A stretch of 64,000 bases of DNA from Brachypodium distachyon. Its lineage: Eukaryota > Streptophyta > Magnoliopsida > Poales > Poaceae. The position numbers and the translations under genes were made by a program. The stretch is from positions 1,984,001-2,048,000 of the forward strand of contig NC_016131.3 in the NCBI RefSeq assembly GCF_000005505.3, read 5' to 3'. Shown in pieces: positions 9,996-21,976 of the stretch (within the stretch, counting starts at the first letter, position 1; each line of letters starts with the position of its first letter). Under the pieces are notes generated by a model, which was given only the letters and a program-made list of their open reading frames with translations, did not search any database and was not told where the DNA came from.

Positions 9996-12900
9996 CTACC
10001 AATATAGAAGATCAGCAACCATTTCATCAATCAAGGACCCTAGCAACTCTGCTGTAACGTCTTTGGCAGCTTCATACGATTCCATCTTGAAATCAACCCA
10101 ACTCCCGAGAGGACCACTCATTTCTCTGTACACGAGTTCATCCACCATCCATTCCTCAGCCACCTTCAGACTGTTCATCTCCTGGTAGATTTCTTCCGGC
10201 GAGAGCTTCTGCAGAACTGCCATCCCCATAAACCATGAGTTGTAGCCAGCATTGAAGTAGTATGCACATTTCAGGCTTAACATTTCATTTGTGCAGTCAA
10301 AGAGCAGCCTTCGAATCATTCTGAAAGTTTTGCCCTCTTCTTCACCCACTGCCAATCTACATTTGCCATTTAGTTCTTCCAGCAGATGTGGATCTAGGAT
10401 ATCCGATCTACCAAATCGCTCCAAAAGAGAGCAAGGGTGACAACAAGTAAGAGAAGTAGAGTTCAGTATTTCTCTTAAAAAGTGTATCTCCTGCCTGCGG
10501 TCCATATGACACAAGCTGCTACTTTCTGATGGGTTGATTTCAGCTGTAGTCACTATTATTGATGAAGCTGTGTCAGAATATTCTGATAAAGCATCTGCTT
10601 CTAGGAGTCTACCATCGTGTGCAGATGTTGGTGCTCCTTCTGTTGAACTAAACCTTGAATCTGAAAGGCAAATGAAAGAAATAGTGAAGGTTTTGAGCAA
10701 GATCTGTGGCTAGAGCTATAGCAACAACCAAGAAGCAATACTCACTGTTTGTGTTTCTCCAGCTCTCTGCAGAGCTGCAGGTTTCTGTTGAAAGAGAAGC
10801 TTCCCATGCAGAATGGGGGCTTAAGTGAAGATGCTCTAACTCCACTTGATCGATGAAATCATTATCATACTTCCCAGATTGAGATGACTGGCGATAAAGA
10901 GAAATCGTTAGCATGCAAACCAATTCTTAATCTGTCATGAAAATATAAAATTGTAGGCTTTGATCAGTCTTTTAAACTTTGCTCACAACTGGTCATGTAC
11001 AAACCCAAATCTCAATTTGTTAATCTTACTTCTAATGGATAAGACAGATTCCGCTTGTTTATGATGCACTATTAACCGAATGTCTAAATCTTTTTTGTCT
11101 TAAAAGAGAAAAAGAAACTAACCACAAATACTAATCCATGTTCTAGAATATATGCACATGTATAATAGCTATATAGAAAAAATAACACTATGCATAACTA
11201 GGTAACAAAATCATTTATTTTCCTGCATGCTAAAGTCAGAATTTATATAGCATTGCTTAGAAGAAAAATAACATTCATAGAACTTATAGTTGACAAGAAA
11301 TAGGTGTATAGGAAAAAAGTGTCTCAAATGACATACCTGCCCACTTTTTGATGCAACATCTGTCAGGGGTAATTTGGCTTTTCCATCCTTGAAAGACTGT
11401 ATGGAATCCCTATCACAATCAGTAGATGCAATGCTAGATGTGTCACATGTTGATGCCATATCATCCAAAACTGGTGAAGGCGTGTATATTCTAACACCTT
11501 TGTCTGGTTTACAATAAGGTGACCTCACCCCAGAAGTCAATTCTTTCAACTTCTGGTCAAGAAGAAGTCTCAAGTAATCACCATCTATGATATCAGACTC
11601 AGCATTTGATGTGTTGCTTGAAGTTGATACTGCGTTCACATTCTCTATTGAACGTGTTTCCACTGAATGGTTGGGAAAATGAGAACCAGGTAATGGTTTC
11701 AATTTATCAACTGGTGAGGTAAATGTGAACGAAACAATCTCAGTGCTGATTTTCTTTTTGTTTGTGGAAAAAGATGACTGCTCCTCTATCACAATATTGT
11801 GCCGGACACGCCTTGGGCTTCTGTCGGCGAGAATTTTATCACTTGACTGGCTTTTCTTTGAGTGCATCCTCCCATCTGGCAATCTTCTCGGCTTGGGAAT
11901 TGTTTTGGCTGCTGAATTTACTCTTCTATTTGCGTATTTGGTTGGCTGCAATTCCGCCTTTTTGTTCCCTTTTGTACTATTTCCAGCATGTGTGCTGGTG
12001 ACTGCAGCCTTCTTGGGAGCAGCATTTGTTGAATGCAAGTTGCTTCGCTGCTGGCTGAGGGTTGCTGTCTTTGAATTCACTTTGTGCTCAACACACATAG
12101 CATTCTGCTTCCTGTTATTTTGCACGAGCACATTGGAAGAACTTGCCCTGCCCACTTGGTTATTACTCTTTTGTTGGTTGCACCCATTTCTCTCAACCAT
12201 GTTATGTTCAGGATCTGTACGAGTTGCAAGTTTCCTACTGTTGTTGCTTATACCTTCTCTTCCATGGACATGTGTACCTCTCAAATCTGGCGATGATCTA
12301 CTGCCAGCCTTGACCTTTGGACCAACTGGAGCACCTCCATTTGACTGTGAGACCCTGGAAGAAGAGGTGGTCTCTGAAGTGATCAAACTTCCATCCAAAG
12401 AATTTGCACTCTGTGACTTCAAAGACGCTAAGCCATCACGCTTCTTTGCCGCTTGAGACATTTGCTGGACTCTTGCAATCTCTGTTGGATTGAAAGCACG
12501 CACATCATTTGAGTATCCAACATCACGAACTCTGTAAGCGCTAGTATTCTCAACTCCAGGTCCAATTATCCTAGATGCTGCCTCCATTATGTCAGCAGCA
12601 TTTCTTCTTGATATATGAGTAGGATTCTTCACAGGGGAGAATAACTTATGCTGAGCCACTGAAAGTGTTCTTTTGGGAAATCTTGGAGGCAGTGCTTCCA
12701 TTCTAAACCGGTCAATAGGACTACTTGGCATCTTATGAGGACTAGGACTGCTAAAATAGCTTCTTCCAATAAACTCATCATGGACATTATTTTGGAAGGT
12801 TTGTTGCACGGTTGAAGGCATAGCGTAAGATTCAGTTGAGCTTGCCATGGGCATGGAATCCAAACCCATAAGCCTGGCTACAACGGTTGGTCCCCTCCTC

Positions 12901-13315
12901 ACACGAGCTTCGTCATCAATTACTGAGGATGAACAACTATGCTCACTCGCATCTTCAAGGATCTGCCAGTGTGCATAGATTGACTCATAAGAACGATGTT
13001 AAGCAGCAAAGAGAACTGTGGACAACAAAATCATAAGAACGATTGCACCAGAATACGCACCGAATTCGACGGTGTACTTGGCGCGCTGCCATCAACTTCC
13101 TTCCCATGTACAGTATTCCCTGCAAAGATGGATTAGCGTGTAAGCTCATTTCCATGATTACATTTGTGGGTATGTGTAACACACATTTGCTTACCTGGTG
13201 CCGGAGAAACGCCCCCACTTCCGCTGAACAGCCGCCTCTTGGACTTCTTGCTCTTGCCCCAATCGAACAGGCCAAAGAAGCCATGTCCCTTGGATGCAGC
13301 TTTCTCCACATCCAT
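9996..13315 (-). CDS. TRM-like protein with DUF3741 motif and C-terminal DUF4378
   Basis: Five minus-strand coding exons (13195-13315, 13061-13119, 11337-12962, 10746-10887, 9996-10660) join in frame to 870 residues plus stop. The N-terminus has GFFGLFDWGKSKKSKRRLF, residues 88-98 are VARLMGLDSMP (the short DUF3741/TRM M3-type motif), the middle is long, basic, serine-rich and probably disordered, and the last ~160 residues, from REILNSTS to the EMVADLLYW end, have the helical DUF4378 pattern. In Arabidopsis, TRM proteins recruit TON1 and PP2A to cortical microtubules and set the division plane or cell shape. That role is inferred by family, and I cannot place it in a TRM subgroup. The ATG at 13315 was chosen because the longer frame starts only with GTG. 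An acceptor at 13342 suggests a 5' UTR intron. Confidence 0.85.
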
Positions 13316-14040
13316 CCCACTCACTATCTAATATCTATGACCTGCACGCGAGGATGGCACATACAAACACAAGAAAAATCAGAGGAAAGTAGAGATAGGT
13401 AACATAAATGCAGCTAAACTATCTAATCAACAACAGAACGTCAGCAGCTAACAAGTCCCCCCAAAACCGGCCTTTATCTCAAATTTTACCCAGAGAAACC
13501 CACACAAAGTACAGGACTCATACTCGTAGCACAGCCGGGACCCTACTGAAACCCTCCGCAGATTTTCCGAGAATGCAGGTAACCCCACCTTAAAAATCGA
13601 CGGGCAGCAGCCGACAGGACTGAAGGGAAGAACGCCGCGAAGATCCGCCCTCCCCCCCGCCGGCGCGGCATGGGGGTAAACGACGCTGGATTTCCACGGG
13701 ACCAGCACCCAGCCCCGAGCCGAATCGCGGCGCCCGGATCGGTCCGCACTGAATCGTCGGGGCAGGAAGCTCCCAAAAGCAGCGATTTTTCTCCTCTCCC
13801 TATCTCCGTCTGCCTCTTTCCGCAGACAAGTTGTAGTGAACGGCCGGCGGCGCGGAGGAGGATCAGCTCGGGGCCTCACGTTAGGGCCGGCGAGGTGGGG
13901 ATGAGGCCGAGGAGGGTGGAACCCATCAATGCGGGCGGGTGCGCGAGGAAGACAGGGGAAGAAGAGGGGATTGGAAAGAGAGTGGGGAAGGAGGAAGGCT
14001 TTCTGGGAGAATTGAAAAGGGAGGGGCGGATCTAGATCGT
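13316..14040 (-). promoter_or_regulatory. leader and promoter region of the TRM-like gene
   Basis: GC-rich from about 13540 to 14035, with probable leader intron next to the ATG (acceptor TGCAG|GTCATAG at 13342). Open frames here are composition-driven and show no family features. Confidence 0.45.
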
Positions 14041-17000
14041 TATCTCTCTGTCTAAATAATTCTAGCTTATTGTTTTACCTCGGTGCATGTTCAAATTTTG
14101 AATCTTTGTACCCACCCCCAACGGCAGCAGACCAACACACCATGTTGTGTTTTATATAGTCATCATGGAGTAGATCATCAGGGATAAGTAGAGCTTGAGT
14201 AAGATGGCATATGCCATAGAGGAGTGAGGTGGCATCCACATGTCACCTGACAAGCGGCGTACGTCATTCAAACATCGATAGTGTCCGCTAACAAAAAGTT
14301 AGTACATCCGTGTTCCATAGTCCTTACACGAATTGATTCTCACGAAAAGAAAGAATTAAGCGCACCCACGATACTAAAAATATTGAGGCGGCAAATAAGT
14401 CCTAATTCTATAAAATTGCAGATTTAGGTCCTAAAAATACAATAAGTGGGCCATCTGCGGTCTTAAGCACGCCGGAGCAGGTGTGGCAAGCCTATGTGTC
14501 CCTTTGATTTTGGCTGCAAAACACCCACCTTGATGGGTTCAAATTAGCAAATCTCTAAAAAAAACAAAGATCTATCACCTCAGCGATGGACTTTTGTCAC
14601 GGTCGACAAGGGCTACTATACTAGCAGCCAACCCATGTACTTTTAAACCCAACAAAACATGAAATTAACCGTGCACATAATGCAAAATTTAAATTTTGCT
14701 ATGTCCTTCAGTGTGCTCAAACACTCAATATACATTCATATGAAAACATGCATGATGCATTTGGGTATATATTGCTTATTATTTTTTGACAAGTAAAATT
14801 TAGCCTCGGTCGCGTCCAAATCCTAGGTCCATCACTGCTTGGAGGGATCCCAATTCTTCCCGGCCCGTAAATTTTATCTTAATATTCGAAAACGTCTCCT
14901 CCGTGACCGACCACTTGGCACATGCTGCCTGCCTGGCCCGCGGGGCATGCGGTTCTAACGGTAACCAGAGACGGAGCCAATGGCCCAATGCCATATTTTG
15001 CGTGACGTAAAACGTGCAGGTGAATTGAGTACCCAAGAAGAAATGGCACGAGGAAGCACGTAGTACGAGCCAGCCGGCGCCGAGGGCGGTGGTTTTGGCT
15101 TGAGATTGAGTGCACGCGTCAGAGTCAGACAGAAGAAAAGAAGTTCCAAGGAACAACGCTAAAGTGAGACAAAACGATGGACACAACGACACGGCAAGGC
15201 ATGGCTCCCCCGACCGCGACGTCTCGCCCGACCGACGCACAAGCGGCGCGGGGGGGTATTTAGCACGTACTACACAACACAAGCGACACCCCAACCTGGC
15301 CTCCACTCGGACTGCCTTTCGCGCGTGTCTCGTTTGCGGCCGTCCGTCGTCCGTCGTCTTCACCCCGAAGCAAAGGCACACCGGCCGGCGAGAATCTTGC
15401 ATTGCATTCTCGCAGGGCCCCTTTACTGCACTACAGGTAGTGCTCGCCGTAGGTACGCGGAGTGCGATCTGCGGCCGGGCGAAACGGAAAGGAAAGGAAA
15501 TGGCCGTGGGTGGGGGCTTCCCGGCCTGGGGTCTCTTTGAGCTTCAGAACACGGGAATAGCCTGCTTATATTATTTGACCCTGCCTTCTCCAGCAGGGCA
15601 TCAATCGATCAAGGAAGGAACTTGTACTAACAACGAACCTATCTTAATTCATCCAAAGACACCAGCACTGAGTCAATACAATCAACAAATGAACTTTTCA
15701 ATACCAGCCACAACTCACAGGGAACACAGCAGACGGGATCGGCGACCGACCAGCGACTCCAGCAGCTCCGCCTCGAATGACTCGTCAGTTCTTCCAAGAG
15801 CGCGATCGCGATTCAGTATTCTCCTTTATTTATTGCAACTTATTATTGATAGATCGATTCCAAATGACGATAAATCTTCTGGCCGCACGTACAGAGATAG
15901 ATTATCAGATGTAATCTCCTTTATTGCAGATTGGATCTGCACCCTCTGATAACTTTTCGTAAAATCCGGACGATAGAATTTCTGCTACTTTAATTAGATA
16001 TAAGATTTTTATTTTTGCAAGCCCGGGAGGTACCTAGACTTGAATTTGATGGCATCGATCGTCGACCGTTGATGGCTTTGTTGCTGACTGATACTCCAGC
16101 GAAGAAAAGAGCACGAGCACCAGCACGTGTGTACTGACAAGTAGTAACACCAACGCGACTGTTGTGCAATCTCTACCTTTTCTTTTTTCGGGTAGTTGTG
16201 CAATCTCTACCAACAAGTGACTTGTCTGCCAACAAGGAGTCCAGTGGTGCTCCTGTCAGGTGCACGATCGAACAGACATCGTGTCATCGTGTGGCGTGGG
16301 AGTGGGAGTAGGAATCTCAATTCTCATGGCATCGGCATCGCACGCAGCCTTGGGTTGTTTCATGTTTGTTCATTGGGTGAAATGGGTGTGAAGGCACCAC
16401 CACCAATGCAAATGCCAGGAGCGACGACGAATGAACGCTCCTCGGATTTTCGCTCTTCCCCAGCCGGCCGTAAACATCTTTATTACGTACGCCGTCGTTG
16501 CTTTCCATGACAGAAACGTGGGCACTCTTGGCCCCCCCTGTTGCGGTTGTTGTCTACTCCACTGCGCTAGTGCACGCGCAGCACTTGGGAAACATCAATT
16601 GGTTCTGAGTTCTGACATGCCATCCATCAGGCCTCCATCGCGCCCAGGATCTGATTCTCGAGATTTCTTCTTTCTTTTTCTTTTTGATGAGGATCGGATT
16701 CGAGAGACGAGAAAGAGTGATCGAGCTAGAGAAACAGATCCCGGCCTGGACGTCTTTTCTGGTTCAGGCTGGAGCTTGGGCTTCGTTCTGATGGGCCGGT
16801 TTGGAGTGGAAAACTTGTTTGCGGCTTTGGACCGAGACCAATGGCCCAAGTGTTGTTGATTCGCGTGCCAACACAGCCAGTGGCTCATCCTCTCGTCCAG
16901 GTCACGCGTCCCTGAGACCCTGACGTGTGGTCCAGGCACCCACTACGACTCCAAAGTTTTTTTTTAAACAATCTCTCTCCAATTTTTTTTCTTTTAAACA

Positions 17001-17611
17001 AACTCGATCCGTTATTGCTACTCCGTATATTATCTGTTTGGTCTTGATATGAGTTCTTTTTGTTGGGATTTTTGTTCCATCGTACTTCCAACATTTCAAA
17101 ATATAAGCGGTGTGACTTTTACCGAGAGCTTCACTTATACTAATTTTTAATGTACCTGTGTGCGAGAGTGCGTGCATGTTGTGGTGTATGTGGTCTAATT
17201 TGGGGTAATCACAGTGTAAAAAAAGAATTAACAGATATTATCAACATTTATACATATCAACAAGGTTCACCCAGACGATATGCTCATAATAATAGATTAC
17301 ACATAGTACTCGGCGTGTTTTGGGTTGAAATAACTTGTGATGTAACGGAACAGTTTCTATTATTACTTGTATTTGGGTTAAATACTACAGCAAAGCGGAT
17401 TTAAATGGGATGGTTCCATTTTAAAGAGCATTGATGGGTTCCTCGCACATTTTTCAACCATTTCCTTCCCGCAACAAAATATGACATATTTGGTTTCCGT
17501 TCAAACAAACACCGTCTCATTATGTTCCATCTCGTTCCGTGAATGTGTCTAGAACGAAGAATTTGTGTTTTAGTATGTCAAATACATGATACAAACATCA
17601 TACAGAGTATA
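14041..17611. other. long intergenic region, no gene seen
   Basis: About 3.6 kb between the divergent TRM-like and PUR5 genes. Frames at 14800-15402 (minus) and 15110-15949 (plus) are open but overlap each other, lack domains and sit in GC-rich sequence, so I do not call them. The stretch 14380-14540 (TAAATTGCAGATTTAGG-like, repetitive wording with CCTAA/TTAGG arms) may be a degenerate transposon. No tRNA or structured RNA was found. Confidence 0.4.
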
Positions 17612-18112
17612 TCTATTATTATCTATTAAATTGGAGTTGGCGGTAGGTCAACTTTGTTAAAAGTACAACAAATATACCACTTTCCGTTATTTTCTCTCAT
17701 TCCCGTCTTATTCATGATTCCTCCTCCTCCACCTTACGACCGACACACCGCACCCGCGTGAGCCCATGCCCGAGCCTCTCCCTCCACCCCCAGTCTGATT
17801 TCTCCTCCTCCGTCTTACAACCGATGCCAACCAACGCCACAGCACTCCGAACAAAGCCGTCATGTCACCGCTCGCTTCACATGTTCTCCCACCACCTCCA
17901 CCACCGCGAGCTGCCGGGCTCGTGGGAGACGGCCGACCTTGACGGCGCCATGAGCTGCTTGCTCCATTCTTCCCGTCGCGTCAGCCGCATGACCGCATCC
18001 CCCAGTGCCCTAAGCGTCCCAACCTTTCCAGCATTCGCCAACCACCTGCACACCCTCTTGCTGCTGATTCCAACCACCGGGTTCCGTAGCAACGCACGGA
18101 CACACCTGCTAG
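17612..18112 (+). mobile_element. short non-autonomous Helitron
   Basis: The 5' end reads A|TCTATTATTATCTATTAAA, the TC-start typical of grass Helitrons. The 3' end carries a hairpin, CCGT-AGCAACGC-ACGG at 18084-18099, followed about 10 nt later by CTAG at 18109-18112 and then T, the expected host A|T insertion point. There are no terminal inverted repeats and no target duplication, as expected for rolling-circle elements. About 500 bp long, no RepHel coding. The right end lies about 160 bp before the PUR5 start codon, so it forms part of that promoter. Confidence 0.75.
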
Positions 18113-18209
18113 TTTGTATAATTCACGAGTATAAAAAAATGTGCTTACATTTACCGAAATGTAAATGGCAGTTTCGTCTTGTTTTTAAAGGGAGCAAAGA
18201 GATTTGTGA

Positions 18210-18252
18210 AGCCCAAACTTTGGCACACATCCGCACGACCAAAAGCCCTAAA
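18210..18252 (+). promoter_or_regulatory. site II-like and telomere-repeat-like motifs before PUR5
   Basis: AGCCCA (reverse complement TGGGCT, site II type) at 18210-18215 and CCCTAAA at 18246-18252, just before the ATG. This pair is often found upstream of plant growth and biosynthesis genes. The role is inferred. Confidence 0.5.
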
Positions 18253-18271
18253 CCTTCGCCGCCTCTTTCCC

Positions 18272-20993
18272 ATGGGCGCCGACCGCCTCCTCCACCTCGT
18301 CCGCGCGCCGGCGACCTCTCCGGCAGCGGCCCCCTCGGCCCGTACCCGCGTCCTTCCCCAGCCGCAGCGAATCTGCTTCCCGTCGACCGCCGCGGGGATG
18401 CGCCGGGCTGTGGTCTCCTGCTCCAGCCCCGCCGACGAGGGCGGCATGACCTACAAGGGCGCCGGCGTGGACATCGACGCCGGCACCGAGCTCGTACGCC
18501 GCATCCGCAAGTTGGCCCCCGGGATTGGCGGCTTCGGTGGCCTCTTCCCCCACGGTGCAGTACTATTCTTCTCGCTCACTTCTCCTCCATGATCCCTTCT
18601 GCTTAAGGTTCTCCTTGCTCGATGTCTCACAATTCACAACTCAAGCTTGGAGATGCAAGGTTTACAGTGTGCACCATAAGCTCTCGCAATTAGCAGATTG
18701 GTTTTGTTACTTTCCTGAAGCATTCCGTATGGATCATAAGCTCTCAAAATGCACAACTCAATCTGCTGTATATGCTTCTGCACACAGATACAAGGTTTGT
18801 TGTGTGGGGAAGGCCTTGCCACATAATTTAGTAGTTGACTGAAGTATAGGGTGTTTTTGCGTCAGCAAGAGGCAGCTCCTTGTGAGGTTACTGTTTGATA
18901 CGCATAGTATGGACAAGTGTGTAAAGTGATGATTTCTTACAGTTGTGACGCGATGCCCCATTGGTGGTCTTTGAGAAGTCTGTGCAGTGTATCTGACTAG
19001 TATACAACACTCGCTTGGATGGAGAAATGTTTCATATAGCTTAGTTTTCTGTTCTTTTTATTGAACAGGGGATGAGTACCTCGTGGCTGGTACTGATGGT
19101 GTTGGGACAAAGTTGAAGCTTGCATTTGACTCCGGTATTCATGACACAATCGGGATTGACCTGGTATGTGATCACTCGCTTCTTACATGTGCTGTTTTTC
19201 ACATTGCGTAGTAAAGTGAATGGAAAAAGTTATCCATCGTGGCAGGTCGCTATGAGTGTCAATGACATTGTAACTTCGGGTGCAAAGCCATTGTTCTTCC
19301 TTGATTACTTTGCCACGAGCAAGCTTGATGTCGACCTTGCAGAGAAGGTACTGTTAAACATTGTTGCTCACTCAGCAGCAATTGTTATCTGTATTCTGCC
19401 CGTGAGCATGGTGTCTGTCTGTGTCCTGTAACTTTGTGAACTTTTATAGGTTATCAAGGGGATTGTGGATGGATGCCAACAGTCAGATTGTGTGCTGCTA
19501 GGAGGAGAGGTTAGATTTCTGTACTTAATACACATGATTCTAACATTGATATTTACTCTCCCGAAGCATTCCATATAGACCATAAGTTCTCCGGATAGAA
19601 GCAACATTTTGTTAAAAACAACTGCATAACTCAGTGAACAATTATTCATGCAGACAGCAGAAATGCCTGATTTCTACAAGGAAGGTGAATATGATCTAAG
19701 TGGTTTTGCTGTGGGTGCCGTAAAGAAGGATAAGGTCATAGACGGTAAAAACATCGTTGAGGGAGATGTCCTGATTGGTCTTCCTTCCAGTGGGGTTCAT
19801 TCAAACGGATTCTCTCTTGCTAGGAGGTATTGCATTTATCCGGTTCCATTTGTTTTAAACCACATAGATGATTGAGAGTGCAGATTATGTTATTGTCACT
19901 GATGCTTTCCAACACAGTTATTATTTCTAGTTAACAACAGCGATTTTTTTTTCTAGAGTACTGGACAGAAGTGGATTATCCTTGACAGATCCGCTCCCAA
20001 GAAATGATGGTGTAACAACTACTGTCGGTGAAGCTCTCATGGCACCAACTGTCATTTATGTTAAGCAGGTTAGCTTATGCTGATGGATGCCATTTCCAAT
20101 AGAATAATTTACATTATTTTCGAACTCAATTGTTCCGATTGAAAACAGGTGCTTGAGATCATCAGCAAGGGTGGTGTAAAAGGACTGGCCCATATAACTG
20201 GTGGTGGCTTCACTGATAATATCCCAAGAGTATTTCCTTCTGGACTTGGGGCGAAAATTGTTACTGGGTCATGGGAAGTGCCGCCTGTGTTCCAGTGGAT
20301 TCAACAGGTAAGAGCTAACAATCCATGAGCTTGGCTTGGATATTCTTCTAGCCCCAGTCAAAATATTCACTTGTTTTTAATCAAAGAAAATTGAATATTT
20401 GATACCCGTTTTGAATGCAGTAGCAGAAAACCCGTGCGTTACAACGGATTGAAAAATAACTCTGCATGTTTCAAATATATTATTCCACAAATTGTGTGAA
20501 TTTAACCACTTCAAGTCACTCTCATCTCAAACACTTATGTCAAATTTAATGTTTGGTGACAACAACGTGACAGGCTGCCGTCACCGTCTCACTGATTGAC
20601 ATCTTGATAAGTGTAAAGATTTAATGTTAGCCAGACACATTCGATGATATTAGAACTTAGTAACCAAACAAAGATTGAAATATTGTCTTTCTTGATACTT
20701 GATACTAATACTTCAGAAACTCTTGTGAAGCTGTTAGTACTGGCATGTTCTGTGAATCTATTCATCAGCATGCACTATGAATCTATGCTTGTACGTCTGC
20801 TCCTTAGCTTTTGTTTTCCTGACATTTGCAGGTTGGGAAAATCGAAGATGCTGAGATGTTGCGAACATTCAATATGGGCATTGGAATGGTCCTTGTAGTG
20901 AGCAAAGATGCAGCAGGCAGAATTCTGGAAGAATCGAGTCCTGCTTATCGCATCGGAGAGGTGATCCAGGGTGAGGGTGTGCACTACGTCTGA
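18272..20993 (+). CDS. PUR5: phosphoribosylformylglycinamidine cyclo-ligase (AIR synthetase), plastid-targeted
   Basis: Eight exons join in frame to 381 residues: 18272-18554, 19069-19163, 19246-19347, 19450-19509, 19654-19826, 19957-20068, 20149-20307, 20832-20993. The enzyme (EC 6.3.3.1) closes FGAM to aminoimidazole ribotide with ATP, the fifth step of purine synthesis. The N-terminal ~50 residues are Ala/Arg/Ser/Pro-rich, as a plastid transit peptide. The PurM core then follows: [90 protein letters not shown] and [11 protein letters not shown]. Nothing is missing, and length fits plant PUR5 (about 385-390). Intron 7 is the longest (524 bp) and contains a possible Helitron relic. Confidence 0.96.
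20419..20636 (-). mobile_element. possible minus-strand Helitron relic in PUR5 intron 7
   Basis: CCCGTGCGTTACAACGG at 20431-20447 is, on the minus strand, the same hairpin type as the Helitron upstream of PUR5. The expected adjacent ACTAG appears as AGTAG, one base off. The right (5') limit at TTTAATGTTAGCCAGA is only a loose match. Limits are tentative. Confidence 0.35.
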
Positions 20994-21639
20994 GCTGAAG
21001 CAGCCCAATATTTTAGCCGATGGGCAAAACAGCCCAATTTTTGTAACCCCATCTGAGGGGGGGCATAAGTCCTGGAGTAGTAGCAGTAGTCGTCTACTCC
21101 TATGAGAAGAGAAACGTGGGGAATAATGTTTTCTGGTTCCATGAGAACTTGCCCTAAATCTGGAACACCTTACTGTATGCCTCTGGTGTGCTGAATTTTC
21201 TTGAATATCATCTATAAATTATCTTGCTCTCCATTTATCTACCGAATTTATTGCAATGAAACTAATTACTGCACAGAATGATTTTGTTCTAATGTTTCTT
21301 CTGTATGCCTTGGCAATGAAACTAACTACGAGTCATTCGCTATGCAAAGATAAAAGAATGATATGGTTGAGGGGCAAAAAACATCTAATCAACTGCTATA
21401 GAAGCATGGACAGAGTTATTCGGATGATCTCTTTTATCTCGCATCCGTAAGAAGAGGAAGACAATCAGGCATACAAATAACTTGCATCAGAAAAAATGAA
21501 GAAAAAAAAAGAGAGAAAGAGAAGAGAAAACATTATAAACAGCAAGAACACGGCAAAGATGGTCAAACGCGACGACGTGAGAGCACGTTTTGGCGGCCGG
21601 GCTTTGCATCAACTGATGTTCATTCCTCCGGCGAGTCAG
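20994..21639. other. 3' flank of PUR5 and convergent DUF3511 gene
   Basis: Probable 3' UTRs of the two convergent genes. AT-rich, with a purine-rich AAGAAAAAAAAAGAGAG tract near 21500. No further gene seen. Confidence 0.5.
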
Positions 21640-21876
21640 TCAGGAGCGGTGGACGATGCCGGTGCAGCGGTCCTTGATCCAGCGGAACCCGCGGCGGAGC
21701 GACGCCTTGACCCTGGCCTCCACGGCGTACGCCTTGTACGCCGCCACCCTCCGCCGCCGCTTCGCCTCCGGGTCGCCCGCCCACCACGACGCCGACGACG
21801 ATGCGCCACCCTCACCGCCGTTCCGCTTTCCTGCCGCCGCTGCTCCCGCGCCCCTGAACTCCTCCAGATCCCTCAT
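21640..21876 (-). CDS. DUF3511 small basic plant protein
   Basis: A single 78-residue frame. The C-terminal half carries the DUF3511 core: SWWAGDPEAKRRRRVAAYK followed by AYAVEARVKASLRRGFRWIK and an ending DRCTGIVHRS. The N-terminal part is Gly/Ala/Ser-rich. The family is plant-specific, small and of unknown biochemical role; intronless short genes are usual. A TATATATA stretch at 21969-21976 lies about 95 bp upstream on the coding strand and is a good TATA box. Confidence 0.9.
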   Translation of the reverse strand: MRDLEEFRGAGAAAAGKRNGGEGGASSSASWWAGDPEAKRRRRVAAYKAYAVEARVKASLRRGFRWIKDRCTGIVHRS

Positions 21877-21968
21877 TGATCTCCCTCTCCTCTGACGATC
21901 TTTGATCTTTGTAACGTGTTGGGCGCGCCCGCGTTTGCAGCTGGAGAGGAGTGCCGAGTATGTCTGTG

Positions 21969-21976
21969 TATATATA
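21969..21976 (-). promoter_or_regulatory. TATA box of the DUF3511 gene
   Basis: TATATATA on the minus strand, placed about 93 bp before the start codon at 21876, a normal plant spacing once a short leader is allowed. Confidence 0.6.

Noticed and set aside
11725..12456. 243-codon plus-strand hydrophobic-looking open frame
   Set aside because: It is a shadow of the large TRM-like exon; the Leu/Phe richness comes from reading Lys/Ser/Asn codons backwards.
15110..15949. 279-codon plus-strand open frame in the 14-17 kb intergenic region
   Set aside because: No signal, domain, codon bias or splice support; an overlapping antisense frame is equally open.
17758..18606. 282-codon plus-strand open frame
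   Set aside because: It spans the Helitron end, the PUR5 promoter and PUR5 exon 1 in the wrong frame; the correct frame gives the transit peptide and PurM start.
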